64,000 nucleotides of DNA from Myxococcota bacterium (GTDB taxonomy: Bacteria; Myxococcota; JAJVIH01). The stretch covers positions 229,205-293,204 of the forward strand of contig JAJVIH010000016.1 in assembly GCA_022072125.1 (NCBI GenBank), given 5' to 3'. Made by a program: the position numbers and the translations under genes. The first letter of the stretch is position 1. Each line of letters starts with the position of its first letter. This document shows positions 8,033-16,466 of the stretch, piece after piece. The notes beneath the pieces are model-generated. The model saw only the letters and a program-made list of their open reading frames with translations, made no database searches and was not told the origin of the DNA.

Positions 8033-9412
8033 ATGTCCGCGGGACATATGACCCTGATCAAGGGCCTGATTGACAGCAGTTTTCAGGACCCCCAAGGCAA
8101 GTCCTTTCAACTCGACACGCGGGAGGTTCTGATTGATCACGGCGCGCTGTCCGCCGCCGGGGAAGTCGCCCTCCGTTACGCCCGGCCTGGCCTGGCCCTG
8201 CTGGTGGCTGACGAGAACACCTTCGAGGCCGCGGGCGATCCGGTGGCGGAAAGCCTGGACAAGGCCGGATTCGGCATGTCGGGCGTGATGCTGGAAGGCG
8301 AGGACGGTGATCCGCCCCTGGCCGACGAGGCGAACCTGCGCGCGGTGCAGGAAAACATCAATGATGAAGTCACGCTGGTGGTCGCCATCGGGTCTGGCTC
8401 CGTCAACGACATGGCCAAGCTGGCGAGCTTCCACGCCAAAAAGCCGTTCATCACCGTGGCGACCGCGCCCAGCATGAATGGATTCACCTCACGCATCGCC
8501 GCCATCATCCGCGGCAATATCAAGCGCACGGAAGTCTGCCACGCCGCGAAAGCGGTGATCGGCGATCTGAATGTCCTGTGCGCGGCTCCGAAAAACCTGG
8601 TGCGCGCGGGCTTTGGAGACCTGATGTCCAAACCCGTTTCCAGCGCATGCTGGAAGCTGGCGCATCTGATCAAGGGTGAGCCGTTCTCCCAGCGGCCGTA
8701 TGAAATCACCTCCGGCGCCTTCAACGACGTGCGCGCGCGGGCGCTGGAAATCGGCGACCGCGATCCCCACGCCATCCGCTGCCTGTTCGAGGCGATCATC
8801 CTTTCCGGCTTTTCCATGAGCATCGCTGGTTCATCGGCGCCGGCCTCGGGCGGAGAGCATCTCATCAGCCACTACTGGGACATGACCGCCCTGCGCGACA
8901 AACGCAGGAAAAACCTCCATGGCGAACAGGTGGGCATCGGCACACTGCTGACCGCCACGCTCTACCAGAAACTCGCGGATCTGGATGTGGATCAGTTCGA
9001 CGCCGCTTCCATCCTCGCCGATTACCCGGATATTGATCAGTTCGAGTCGGATATCCGCAAGGCGCATGGTGATTTCGCCGATTTTGTGTGGCCGCAGGCG
9101 AAGGCCAAGTACCTGCCGCGCGAGCAGAAGCTGAAGGAAGTGGAAGGCGTGCTGCGCGACTGGAAAAAAATCTGGGGGCAGCTTGCGCCGATGCTGGAGA
9201 AACCCGCGCGCCTGCGCGGCGATCTGGAAGGCGTGGGAGCGGTCATCTCCATTGACGAACTGGGCATTGACCGCCAGGAGGCTTACCGCGCCCTGACGCG
9301 GTCCAAGGATATCCGCTCGCGTTATACCGTGCTCGATCTGGCCGCCGATCTGGGGCTGCTGGAACAACTCGCCGACGAAACCCTGCTGGATTCCGGCGTG
9401 CTGGGGGTGTGA
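8033..9412 (+). CDS. araM: sn-glycerol-1-phosphate dehydrogenase (AraM/EgsA family)
   Basis: 459 residues of the iron-alcohol-dehydrogenase/dehydroquinate-synthase fold. The NAD-binding loop reads VAIGSGSVNDMAKLAS, followed by TAPSMNGFTS. The metal site shows GFGDLMSK and the family signature SSAPASGGEHLISHYWDM with its metal-binding His residues. The expected reaction is NAD(P)H-dependent reduction of dihydroxyacetone phosphate to sn-glycerol-1-phosphate, the backbone of archaeal lipids and, in Bacillus, of heptaprenylglyceryl phosphate. At 459 aa it is longer than Bacillus AraM (about 394), mostly at the C-terminus. An AAGGAG lies 12 nt before ATG 8033, and ATG 8048 is an alternative. The stop overlaps the next start (TGATG). 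No GGGP-synthase-like partner is in the window. Confidence 0.85.
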   Translation: MSAGHMTLIKGLIDSSFQDPQGKSFQLDTREVLIDHGALSAAGEVALRYARPGLALLVADENTFEAAGDPVAESLDKAGFGMSGVMLEGEDGDPPLADEANLRAVQENINDEVTLVVAIGSGSVNDMAKLASFHAKKPFITVATAPSMNGFTSRIAAIIRGNIKRTEVCHAAKAVIGDLNVLCAAPKNLVRAGFGDLMSKPVSSACWKLAHLIKGEPFSQRPYEITSGAFNDVRARALEIGDRDPHAIRCLFEAIILSGFSMSIAGSSAPASGGEHLISHYWDMTALRDKRRKNLHGEQVGIGTLLTATLYQKLADLDVDQFDAASILADYPDIDQFESDIRKAHGDFADFVWPQAKAKYLPREQKLKEVEGVLRDWKKIWGQLAPMLEKPARLRGDLEGVGAVISIDELGIDRQEAYRALTRSKDIRSRYTVLDLAADLGLLEQLADETLLDSGVLGV

Positions 9413-10272
9413 TGGATTCCATCCGCCCCGAACTGATCTCGCTGGTCCGGGGATTGCGCTGGCGTCTGGAACTGGAACGCGATCTGCTCGGCGCGGAATT
9501 CGCCCCCTCGCCTCCACCCCGGCAAGCCAAACCGCGGGAGGAGATTCCTGTTCCGCCCGCGGCGGCGTTTTCTCCTCCGCCGGTTGTTCAGCTTCCTCAA
9601 ACCCGGTTTACTCCCGTGCTCAAAAACTCCAGGGGAAACAATCCGCCCGCGCCCCAACCGGCCAATTGGGAACGCGAATTCACGCCGTTTGATCAGCGCC
9701 CGGCCAAGCTGATCAAACTTCGCGAATACATCGGCGACTGCCGGCGCTGCCGCCTGTGCGAACAACGGAATTCCATCGTGATCGATCGCGGCGATCCGTC
9801 ATCGAACATCGTCTTCGTGGGAGAAGGTCCGGGCGCCGATGAAGACGCGCAGGGATTTCCGTTTGTCGGCAGGGCCGGTCAACTGCTTGACCGCATCATC
9901 ATCAGCATGGGTCTGGATCCGGCGAAGGTCTACATCTGCAACGTGGTGAAATGCCGTCCGCCGCAGAACCGCACGCCATTGCCCGATGAACAGGAAACCT
10001 GCGGCAAATTCCTGCGCTGGCAACTGGAGTTGATCCAGCCGGCAATGATCGTGACCCTGGGAGCGGTCGCCACCGGTTATTTGCTGGGAACGGATTCGCC
10101 CATGGGCAAACTGCGCGGGAAATTCCATCCCTATCGCGGCGCCAAACTGATGCCGACCTACCACCCCGCCTATTTGCTGCGGAATCCGCCCGCGAAAAAA
10201 TTCGTGTGGGAAGACATGCAGAAGGTCATGGCGGAAATGGGACTGAAGGCGCCTCCCCGGGACATCAAATGA
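9412..10272 (+). CDS. Type-4 uracil-DNA glycosylase (Fe-S)
   Basis: Removes uracil from DNA to start base-excision repair. The N-terminal ~90 residues are a Pro-rich variable leader. The catalytic domain begins at LREYIGDCRRCRLCEQR, whose Cys pair joins CNVVKC and ETCGKF as likely 4Fe-4S ligands. Motif A reads GEGPGADEDAQGFPFVGRAG, with the G-E-G-P-G loop and the FVG uracil pocket. The C-terminal active-site loop is YHPAYLLR. ATG 9412 overlaps the upstream stop (TGATG), and GTG 9409 is an alternative. It overlaps the LOG gene by 4 nt. Confidence 0.9.
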   Translation: MDSIRPELISLVRGLRWRLELERDLLGAEFAPSPPPRQAKPREEIPVPPAAAFSPPPVVQLPQTRFTPVLKNSRGNNPPAPQPANWEREFTPFDQRPAKLIKLREYIGDCRRCRLCEQRNSIVIDRGDPSSNIVFVGEGPGADEDAQGFPFVGRAGQLLDRIIISMGLDPAKVYICNVVKCRPPQNRTPLPDEQETCGKFLRWQLELIQPAMIVTLGAVATGYLLGTDSPMGKLRGKFHPYRGAKLMPTYHPAYLLRNPPAKKFVWEDMQKVMAEMGLKAPPRDIK

Positions 10273-10823
10273 AATCGGTCGCGGTCTTTTGCGGATCCCA
10301 ATCCGGAAACGATTCCGCCTTCGCGGCGGCGGCCCGCACGTTGGGCGTGGGGGTGGCGCGCCGCGGATGGACGCTGGTCTATGGCGGCTCCAGCTTCGGA
10401 TTGATGGGCGCGCTCGCCAACGGCGCCTTATCCCAGGACGGCAAGGTGATCGGGGTGATTCCCCGCGCCCTGCGCAAGGCCGAACAGGCGCACGGCGGAT
10501 TACAGGAACTCATCGAGGTGGATACGTTGCAGGCGCGCAAACAGACCATGGCCGTGTACGCCGATGGTTTCATCGCCCTGCCGGGTGGTTTCGGCACGCT
10601 GGATGAATTGACGGAGATGATCACCTGGAACCAGTTGGGGCTGCATTACAAGCCGGTGGGTCTGCTCAATGTCGCCGGTTTTTACGATAGCCTGCTGAAG
10701 TGGATTGAACATGCGGGCGCGCAGGGGCTGGTTCGCAAGGGATCATCCGGCCTGCTCCTGATGGAGAGCGATCCCGCCGCCCTGCTGGACCGTCTTTCCG
10801 CCGCCTGCGAATTGTCGAAGTAG
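10269..10823 (+). CDS. LOG-family protein (TIGR00730, nucleotide phosphoribohydrolase type)
   Basis: 184 residues, the usual size. N-terminal VAVFCGSQSGND, then YGGSSFGLMG and the hallmark PGGFGTLDELTEMITWNQLG (PGGxGTxxE with upstream R/K residues in LRKAE and LQARKQT). Characterised LOG proteins cleave cytokinin riboside monophosphates or AMP-like nucleotides to base and ribose-5-phosphate. The old label lysine decarboxylase is wrong for this family. ATG 10269 overlaps the UDG stop (ATGA). It is the last gene of the operon. A GC-rich hairpin without a T run follows at about 10827-10842. Confidence 0.88.
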   Translation: MKSVAVFCGSQSGNDSAFAAAARTLGVGVARRGWTLVYGGSSFGLMGALANGALSQDGKVIGVIPRALRKAEQAHGGLQELIEVDTLQARKQTMAVYADGFIALPGGFGTLDELTEMITWNQLGLHYKPVGLLNVAGFYDSLLKWIEHAGAQGLVRKGSSGLLLMESDPAALLDRLSAACELSK

Positions 10824-11036
10824 GTCGCCCCGCCGGGGCGGGGCCGGGCTTCATCCGCCCGCGTGGTTGTTTTCGCCTGGTGGCGTGGTGAAGAGACAAA
10901 ATCTCCCCTCGTTTGGAGATGCGCCCCGGAGAATAGCGTTCTCCAGCCCTGGTCCCCGCATCCACTCCGCGCCGCGTTTCAACTCATCCGGTCTGGCGCG
11001 GCGGACGGACTTCCGTGCGCGGACGGTTTTCCCTGG

Positions 11037-11065
11037 TTGACCCCGCCAGATGGCAAGTCTACAAT
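11037..11065 (+). promoter_or_regulatory. Predicted promoter with central dyad, upstream of merR-type gene
   Basis: TTGACC (11037-11042), 17-nt spacer, TACAAT (11060-11065). The short dyad GCCAGATGGC (11045-11054) sits inside the spacer, where MerR-family operators lie. Autoregulation is an inference. The rest of 10824-11036 shows nothing else I can support. Confidence 0.55.
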
Positions 11066-11094
11066 CCAACGTGACGTAACGGGAGATTTGGGTA

Positions 11095-11613
11095 GTGTCG
11101 CAACGGGTCAGCAAACGTGAGGCGGGTGAATACACCGCAGGGGATTTGGCGCGGGAAGTGGGCGCCACCCTCCGCACGGTGCGCTTCTATGAGGAAGTGG
11201 GCCTGCTGCTGCCCATCCGCCGCTCCCGCGGCAACCACCGCCTGTATGGGGAAGACGCCATTCGCCGGCTGCGCGTCATTCTCGACCTGACGGCGGCGGG
11301 CATGCAGTTGAGTGAAATCCGCCAGATATTTGAAATCCGCGATCGCGCGTCCAGCAACGCCGAAGCGGTCACCCGGTTCAACGGCATTCTGAAGGAACGG
11401 CTGGAGGAAGTCAGGCAAAAACTCGACACCCTGGAGCGGGTGAACAACGCCATGCGTTATACCCGCGATCTGCTGGCGGAATGCGCCAGTTGCCAGCAGC
11501 CCTCCGATGGCTCCCAATGTCCGCACTGCGATGTGGCGCACCGGGCCTCCAGCGCCGATGATTCCGGTCAGATTTTCCACGATGTATGGGTTCGCCCCAA
11601 ACCCGAGGGGTGA
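11095..11613 (+). CDS. MerR-family transcriptional regulator
   Basis: GTG 11095 has GGGAG ten nt upstream. The N-terminal winged helix reads YTAGDLAREVGATLRTVRFYEEVGLL, then NHRLYGEDAIRRLRVILDLTAAGMQLSEIRQIF, and is followed by the usual dimerisation coiled coil (LKERLEEVRQKLDTLERVNNAM). The 172-residue protein ends with ECASCQ and QCPHCDVAH, a four-Cys cluster that could bind a metal or sense redox. The effector is not predictable. A good promoter with a spacer dyad lies just upstream. The gene is convergent with the histidine kinase gene. Confidence 0.85.
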   Translation: MSQRVSKREAGEYTAGDLAREVGATLRTVRFYEEVGLLLPIRRSRGNHRLYGEDAIRRLRVILDLTAAGMQLSEIRQIFEIRDRASSNAEAVTRFNGILKERLEEVRQKLDTLERVNNAMRYTRDLLAECASCQQPSDGSQCPHCDVAHRASSADDSGQIFHDVWVRPKPEG

Positions 11614-11649
11614 TCATCATCCCCCTGGTGCGGCTTTCCAGGAAGACAA

Positions 11650-14190
11650 CTACCCCCTCAATACCTGGCGGATGCGCTCCTCAAGCTGGTGGAGTTGATA
11701 GGGCTTTTGCAGAAAGCCCGCCAGCCCTTTGCCCGCGAAGCGGCTGGTGGCGTCCTGTTCGTTGTAGCCGCTGGACAGAATCACCCGCACCCCCGGGTTG
11801 ATCTGCCGCAACCGCCAGAAGGTTTCCTCGCCGTTCATTTCGGGCATGGTCATGTCGAGAAGCACCAGGCGGATTTCCGGATGCCGTAATTCGTAAATCC
11901 TCACGGCCTCGCGACCATCGGTCGCGCAAATGACCTGGAACCCCATCTCTTCCAGCATCATGCGGACCACGGCGCGGATATTCTCCTCATCGTCCGCTAC
12001 CAGCACCAGTCCCTCGCCCCGCCACGGAACTTCACTGATGGGGCGCTCCGGCATGGAGATGGGAGTCTGATCCGACGCCGGCAGAATGATCTTGAACGTG
12101 GTTCCTTTTCCAGGCTCGCTGTACACCTTGATGCCGCCCTTGTGGCTGCGCACGATGCCTTGCACGGCGGAAAGCCCCAGACCGCGCCCGGTGGATTTGG
12201 TGCTGTAGAAAGGCTCGAAAACACGCTTGATGGTCTCCGCGTCCATGCCGCAGCCGTTGTCGGAGACTTCGAGAAAAACGTATCGCCCGGCCTCCAGTTC
12301 CACATCGGAGAAAACGGTTCTCAGATAATTCTGATCCGATTGCATCACTCCGGTGGTCACGGTGACCAGGCCGTTTTTGTCGCCAATGGCGTCGGAGGCG
12401 TTGGTGATCAGGTTCATGACCACCTGGCGGATTTGCGTGGCGTCGGCCTCAACGCCCGGCAGTTCCGCATGCAGGTTGAGCTGAAGGCGCGCCTTTTTGG
12501 AGACAGCGGTCTCCAGCAACTGGCTCATCTCGGTGACAACGAAATTGAGGTCCACGGCTTCGACGACAAACCTTCCCTTGCCGCTGTAGGCCAGTAACTG
12601 CTTGGTCAGGTCCGCGGCGCGCAGGGCCGCGGTTTCGATCTGCCGGACAAACAGGGTTTCCCGCGCGGTTTCCGGCATGGATTTCAGCGCCAGGCTGGTG
12701 TTGCCGAGAATGCCCATGAGCAGGTTGTTGAAATCGTGGGCGATGCCGCCCGCCAGCACGCCCAGGCTTTCCAGCTTCTGGGCGTGAAGCACGCGCATTT
12801 CCATCTGGCGGCGTTCGTCCTCCTGGCGTTTGCGGTCGGTGATGTCGCGAACCACCACGACAATCCGGTTGGAGGACGCCAGGCTCAGGCGCGCCTCGAA
12901 ATGCTTCAATCCCCGGGGAAGCGGCAAGGCGTATTCGACCACCTGCATGCGCCGGGTTTTCTGGAGATCCCGGACCGCGGTGAGAATCACCCCCGATACT
13001 TCCTCCGGCAATACATCCGCCATGCGCCGGTAGAGGAACTCTTCCGGCCGGGCGTACAGAATGCCGGAATCGGGGGCGCGGTAATCCACGATCGTGGTGT
13101 CCGCCGTCATCAGGAAAAACAGATCGGGCATGGATTCCAGCAAGGCCCGGTTGCGGCTTTCGCTTTCGCGCAGCGAATCCTCGCGGGTCTTGCGATCCAG
13201 GGCGTTGACGATGATCTCCGCCGCCAGTTCCATGATCGAAATCACATCACTGGTCCACTCCGGTTCGTGAGTCAGACAGGAGAGCGACAGTGAGCCTATC
13301 AGTTCGGCTTCACGTTTCATGTGAACGGTGCAAATGCTTTTGATGCCCGCCGCCTCCAGAATGGCGCGCTCGCCGATCGCGGTTTCAGGCAGGCTGCTCT
13401 GCGTGGCCGTGAAATGACGCTCTTTTCGCAGATGATTCCAGTACCATTCAAGCCCCTTGACCTCGACCCGGTAAAACTCCTCCCGCCGGGAGGAAACGCC
13501 GGGCTGGCAGTGTTCGTGCGTGCAGAAATACACATCCTCCTGGGTGTCTCTCAGGTAGATGAACGCCCGGTCCGCGCCGGCGTAATCACAGAGCATCTTC
13601 AGGACGCGGTGGATCTCGCCGTCCAGATCGGACAGGTGGAGGTTGATGAAGCGCAGGGCGATTTCCGTCAGGTTGCGCTCGAATTCATAGCGCTGGCGCA
13701 ACATCTGCTCGCGGTTCAGGCGTTCGGCGCCCTCGGAGAAGATGTAGCAGATGGTGCCCAGAAAAAAGAGAACATCCTGATCCGGCTGCGAGGATGCGTC
13801 CGCATACGCCGCCAGCACCCCTTTGGTATGGGGATGGGTGCGCATCGGCTGCATCACGCACATCACCTGGCGATTGGAGCCATCCGGACATGGAACGATT
13901 CCGCACCAGGGTTCCTGACCGTACATCACCGCCAGCAAACGATCGCGTTCTTCCGCCCGCAACCCGCTGGCGCTCCGGTCCGGGGCATGCTGGCAAGACT
14001 GGATCAGTTCCAGAAGTCCGGGACCTCCCTGTTCCATCCACAATTCGGAACCAATGATTTGCAGACCGGCGGAGACACTTTCACAGGCGGTCCGGGCCAA
14101 TTCCTGCAGGGTTGTGGCGAACATCGCGGCGCGGCTCAGTGCGCTAATCGCCTGTTGTTGTGTGGCTCCGCGCAGATGATCAGGCAGCAT
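11650..14190 (-). CDS. Hybrid sensor histidine kinase (GAF-GAF-PAS-HisKA-HATPase-REC)
   Basis: 846 residues without membrane helices, so probably a soluble sensor. Two GAF-like domains (about 10-160 and 180-345) are followed by a PAS domain (about 350-470, ending VVVVRDITDRKR). Next come the HisKA phosphoacceptor GIAHDFNNLLMGILGN, the ATPase boxes VMNLITNASDAIGD, DNGCGM and GRGLGLSAVQGIV, and a receiver (about 725-845) with acidic pair DDEEN, phospho-acceptor LLDMTMPEMNG and lysine FLQKPY. It autophosphorylates and passes phosphate to its own receiver, and output must go through another protein. Start ATG 14190 has a GGGGGGAAAC ribosome-binding site. No partner regulator is adjacent. Confidence 0.92.
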   Translation of the reverse strand: MLPDHLRGATQQQAISALSRAAMFATTLQELARTACESVSAGLQIIGSELWMEQGGPGLLELIQSCQHAPDRSASGLRAEERDRLLAVMYGQEPWCGIVPCPDGSNRQVMCVMQPMRTHPHTKGVLAAYADASSQPDQDVLFFLGTICYIFSEGAERLNREQMLRQRYEFERNLTEIALRFINLHLSDLDGEIHRVLKMLCDYAGADRAFIYLRDTQEDVYFCTHEHCQPGVSSRREEFYRVEVKGLEWYWNHLRKERHFTATQSSLPETAIGERAILEAAGIKSICTVHMKREAELIGSLSLSCLTHEPEWTSDVISIMELAAEIIVNALDRKTREDSLRESESRNRALLESMPDLFFLMTADTTIVDYRAPDSGILYARPEEFLYRRMADVLPEEVSGVILTAVRDLQKTRRMQVVEYALPLPRGLKHFEARLSLASSNRIVVVVRDITDRKRQEDERRQMEMRVLHAQKLESLGVLAGGIAHDFNNLLMGILGNTSLALKSMPETARETLFVRQIETAALRAADLTKQLLAYSGKGRFVVEAVDLNFVVTEMSQLLETAVSKKARLQLNLHAELPGVEADATQIRQVVMNLITNASDAIGDKNGLVTVTTGVMQSDQNYLRTVFSDVELEAGRYVFLEVSDNGCGMDAETIKRVFEPFYSTKSTGRGLGLSAVQGIVRSHKGGIKVYSEPGKGTTFKIILPASDQTPISMPERPISEVPWRGEGLVLVADDEENIRAVVRMMLEEMGFQVICATDGREAVRIYELRHPEIRLVLLDMTMPEMNGEETFWRLRQINPGVRVILSSGYNEQDATSRFAGKGLAGFLQKPYQLHQLEERIRQVLRG

Positions 14191-14246
14191 GTTTCCCCCC
14201 TATATCGCATGCGCGCATTTATCCTTGCGCCGCCCGCTCCCGGTTG

Positions 14247-14291
14247 TGACACGATGTGTCATATGATTTTCCTGGCGCAACTTCTTGTCAA
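14247..14291 (-). promoter_or_regulatory. Predicted promoter with inverted repeat before the hybrid kinase
   Basis: On the minus strand a perfect TTGACA (14291-14286) is followed, about 17-19 nt on, by an A/T-rich weak -10 region (AATCATAT). Overlapping the likely start site is the dyad TGACACGATGTGTCA (14247-14261), with 6-bp arms and a 3-nt centre. It looks like an operator for an unknown repressor or activator. The rest of 14191-14342 holds nothing else. Confidence 0.45.
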
Positions 14292-14342
14292 GCGCGAAAG
14301 GCCGGCCCATATCAACCAGTATGGTCCCGCCGCACCGGATGA

Positions 14343-14966
14343 TCATCCGGAGGGCTTGTTCTCCCGATGATTTCCCGCTCCGGAAGGCCACCGGAAGAGC
14401 GCTTCGTACCGCACTCCACCGGAGCCGGAATGGCTCCGGTACAGCGTCAGTTCGCCGGCCCTCCAGACGCCGCTCCGGAAAGAATCCAGCCCGGTCAGTT
14501 CCTCCGGCCACGTCCGCAGGACGATCTGCTTTCGCGCCCGTGCAATCGTGAGGTGCGGGACAAACTCCTTTTCCTCCCGCAGCATCGCCCCCGCCTTCCG
14601 CAACTCCTCCAGCGGAATGTTCCGGTACAGGCGCGCCAGTTCCCGATCGCATTCCACTCCCAGCCAGAACACCGCGGGACGCCGCCGTCCGGGAAAGGCC
14701 CCGAAACCCGACAGTCTCAGGTCCAGCGGCGGTATTTTCACCGCGGCGGCGGCGCAGGTGTTCACCAACAGGTCAAGGCGTTCTCCGCCGCCCGGAAACA
14801 GCGCGGATAACTCCCCCAGAAACAGGACGGTCAGATGGAAATTCTCCGGCGGGACCGGGGAAAGAGGAATCCGCAGGCGGCGGGCGGCGTGAAGAAATTC
14901 ACGCTGAGCCTCCATCGCCGCCGCGCGCTGGGGTTGTGGAATATGGATCGCCAGAAACAGGCGCAA
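14343..14966 (-). CDS. thpR: RNA 2',3'-cyclic phosphodiesterase (ThpR, 2H family)
   Basis: 207 residues. The two catalytic HxTx motifs of the 2H superfamily are present: FHLTVLFLGE and PHLTIARAR. The N-terminus MRLFLAIHIP is typical. It hydrolyses 2',3'-cyclic phosphates to 2'-phosphates and was first described as an RNA ligase. The start is a TTG at 14966 with GAGGGAG 7 nt upstream. The gene is divergent from 15089-16141 and precedes the kinase gene on the same strand, separated from it by a separate promoter. Confidence 0.88.
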   Translation of the reverse strand: MRLFLAIHIPQPQRAAAMEAQREFLHAARRLRIPLSPVPPENFHLTVLFLGELSALFPGGGERLDLLVNTCAAAAVKIPPLDLRLSGFGAFPGRRRPAVFWLGVECDRELARLYRNIPLEELRKAGAMLREEKEFVPHLTIARARKQIVLRTWPEELTGLDSFRSGVWRAGELTLYRSHSGSGGVRYEALFRWPSGAGNHRENKPSG

Positions 14967-15088
14967 TGTTCAACTCCCTCCGTGTGCGTGGGGTTCTCGC
15001 ATGCCTGCGGCCAGCTTGCCTGGAAACGGACATTATACTTTACTGCGCGCCGCTCAACGGGGGAAATCCCAACAACCATGGAGTGATT

Positions 15089-16141
15089 ATGATCCGCACC
15101 ATCGGCATGGCGGCCGCCGTTCTTGCCGTCCTGATTTCCACTGCCGCCGCGCAGGACAAACCGGCCGGCGACAGCAATGTGGAGGTTTTGAAAGAGAAAC
15201 AGAAGGAAGGTCTGTTCACCGAAACGAAAAAGGATGGCTGGGATTTGAATCTGACCCTGGGCGCGGGCCTGAGCCTGACTCAGAACTCCAGCTTCGTCGG
15301 CCAGCCCGACGGCCTGTCCACCACGCTTTCCGGCAAGGCGGACTTCGCCGCCACGCTGTACGCCGGACTGCATGAATGGCGGAACTCCATTGGCTACAGC
15401 GTCGCCTTCGCCCGCACCCCGGCGATTGACGACTGGGTGAAGACCAACGACGTGCTGGCGCTTGAATCCATCTACTTCCTCAAACTGGAGCCCTGGGTCG
15501 GTCCTTTCGCCCGTCTGTACGCCGACACCCCGGTGTTCCAGGGCTACGATCAGCGCGCCAAGGAGGTCACGTACCTGGTTCCCCAGGAAGACGGGACCGT
15601 GCAGCGCGTGGAGCGGGAGAAGCGCTTCAAACTCACCGACATCTTTCTGCCGTTCCGCCTCAAGGAAACCGTGGGTGGATTCCTGCGGCCCTACACCTCG
15701 GATCCCATCGCGGTGGAATTTCTGATCGGCGTTGGCGGGCGCCAGGTCATTGTCGGCGACGCCACCTACGTTGTGGCTGACATCAAGGACACTCCGGAAA
15801 TTGAACTGAACCGCATCACCAGCTTCGCGCAGGGCGGTCCGGAACTGATCGCGGGCGTCTCCGGCGTGCTGGCCGAAAAGCGCGTCAATTATGGAATCCG
15901 GGCTGAAGCCATGATGCCGGTGATTGACAGCGCGTATGAAGGCGGCAAAAGCACCCCCGAACTGACCAACATCGAATTGAACGCCAAGGTGGCCTTCAAG
16001 CTGGTGAGTTGGGCCTCGCTGGACTATGAATTTCGCCTGATTCGCCAGCCAGTGCTGGTGGACGCCACGCAGGTGCAGAACCTGGTGCTGCTGACCTTCT
16101 CCTACGCCTTGCTGGAAGAAAAGGCCGAAGAGAAGAAATAG
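15089..16141 (+). CDS. Outer-membrane beta-barrel-like exported protein
   Basis: ATG 15089 has GGAG six nt upstream. In-frame codons before it look non-coding. The 350-residue product has a signal peptide (MAAAVLAVLISTAAAQ) and then a succession of amphipathic strands rich in Gly and aromatics (WDLNLTLGAGLSLTQNSSF, LSGKADFAATLYAGLHEW, LVSWASLDYEFRL). It ends LTFSYALLEEKAEEKK, with a strand near the C-terminus. The pattern suits a barrel of about 12-14 strands, resembling DUF3078-type proteins. A TATACT at 15034-15039 may be its -10 box. Function unknown. Confidence 0.75.
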   Translation: MIRTIGMAAAVLAVLISTAAAQDKPAGDSNVEVLKEKQKEGLFTETKKDGWDLNLTLGAGLSLTQNSSFVGQPDGLSTTLSGKADFAATLYAGLHEWRNSIGYSVAFARTPAIDDWVKTNDVLALESIYFLKLEPWVGPFARLYADTPVFQGYDQRAKEVTYLVPQEDGTVQRVEREKRFKLTDIFLPFRLKETVGGFLRPYTSDPIAVEFLIGVGGRQVIVGDATYVVADIKDTPEIELNRITSFAQGGPELIAGVSGVLAEKRVNYGIRAEAMMPVIDSAYEGGKSTPELTNIELNAKVAFKLVSWASLDYEFRLIRQPVLVDATQVQNLVLLTFSYALLEEKAEEKK

Positions 16142-16466
16142 TTCATCCGCGGCGGAATTGATCGGGAGTTCCATCTCCCGGTCAATTCTATGCCCCCCGC
16201 CGCTCGCCCGCTTGTGAATCAACTTTCCGCCCCTCCGGAGTTCGCCAGGCTCCGCCGGCGGTCATGGGACGCCTGCCCCGCCATGTGGGATGAATCACCA
16301 CGCCGCGGGGGCGTGATCCGCGATCCAGAGTCTTCGCCTTCCATTTCCTGCAACCATCATCAGTCCCGTTCCGCCGCATCCGTCCCCATTTGGGGCGCTC
16401 CGCTATTGCAATGCCATTGCCGCGAAGGCAAACTGAGTGCCGTTCACCCCCCCCCGTGGAGAGGTT
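16142..16466. other. Intergenic region with hairpin
   Basis: 325 nt between two plus-strand genes. It holds the hairpin at 16155-16188 directly after the upstream stop. The rest is G/C-rich without convincing ORFs or promoter motifs. Confidence 0.5.
16155..16188 (+). terminator. Strong hairpin after stop, probable terminator
   Basis: Arms 16155-16168 and 16175-16188 pair over 14 positions with one G-T mismatch and a 6-nt loop. It begins 13 nt after the stop codon. There is no T run after it, so termination could be factor-dependent or the hairpin may protect the 3' end. Confidence 0.5.

Noticed and set aside
10827-10842. GC hairpin as terminator after the LOG gene
   Set aside because: Short and without any T run, so I did not call it.
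14831-16222. 463-residue minus-strand frame
   Set aside because: Antisense to the outer-membrane protein gene at 15089-16141, with no domain and no ribosome-binding site.
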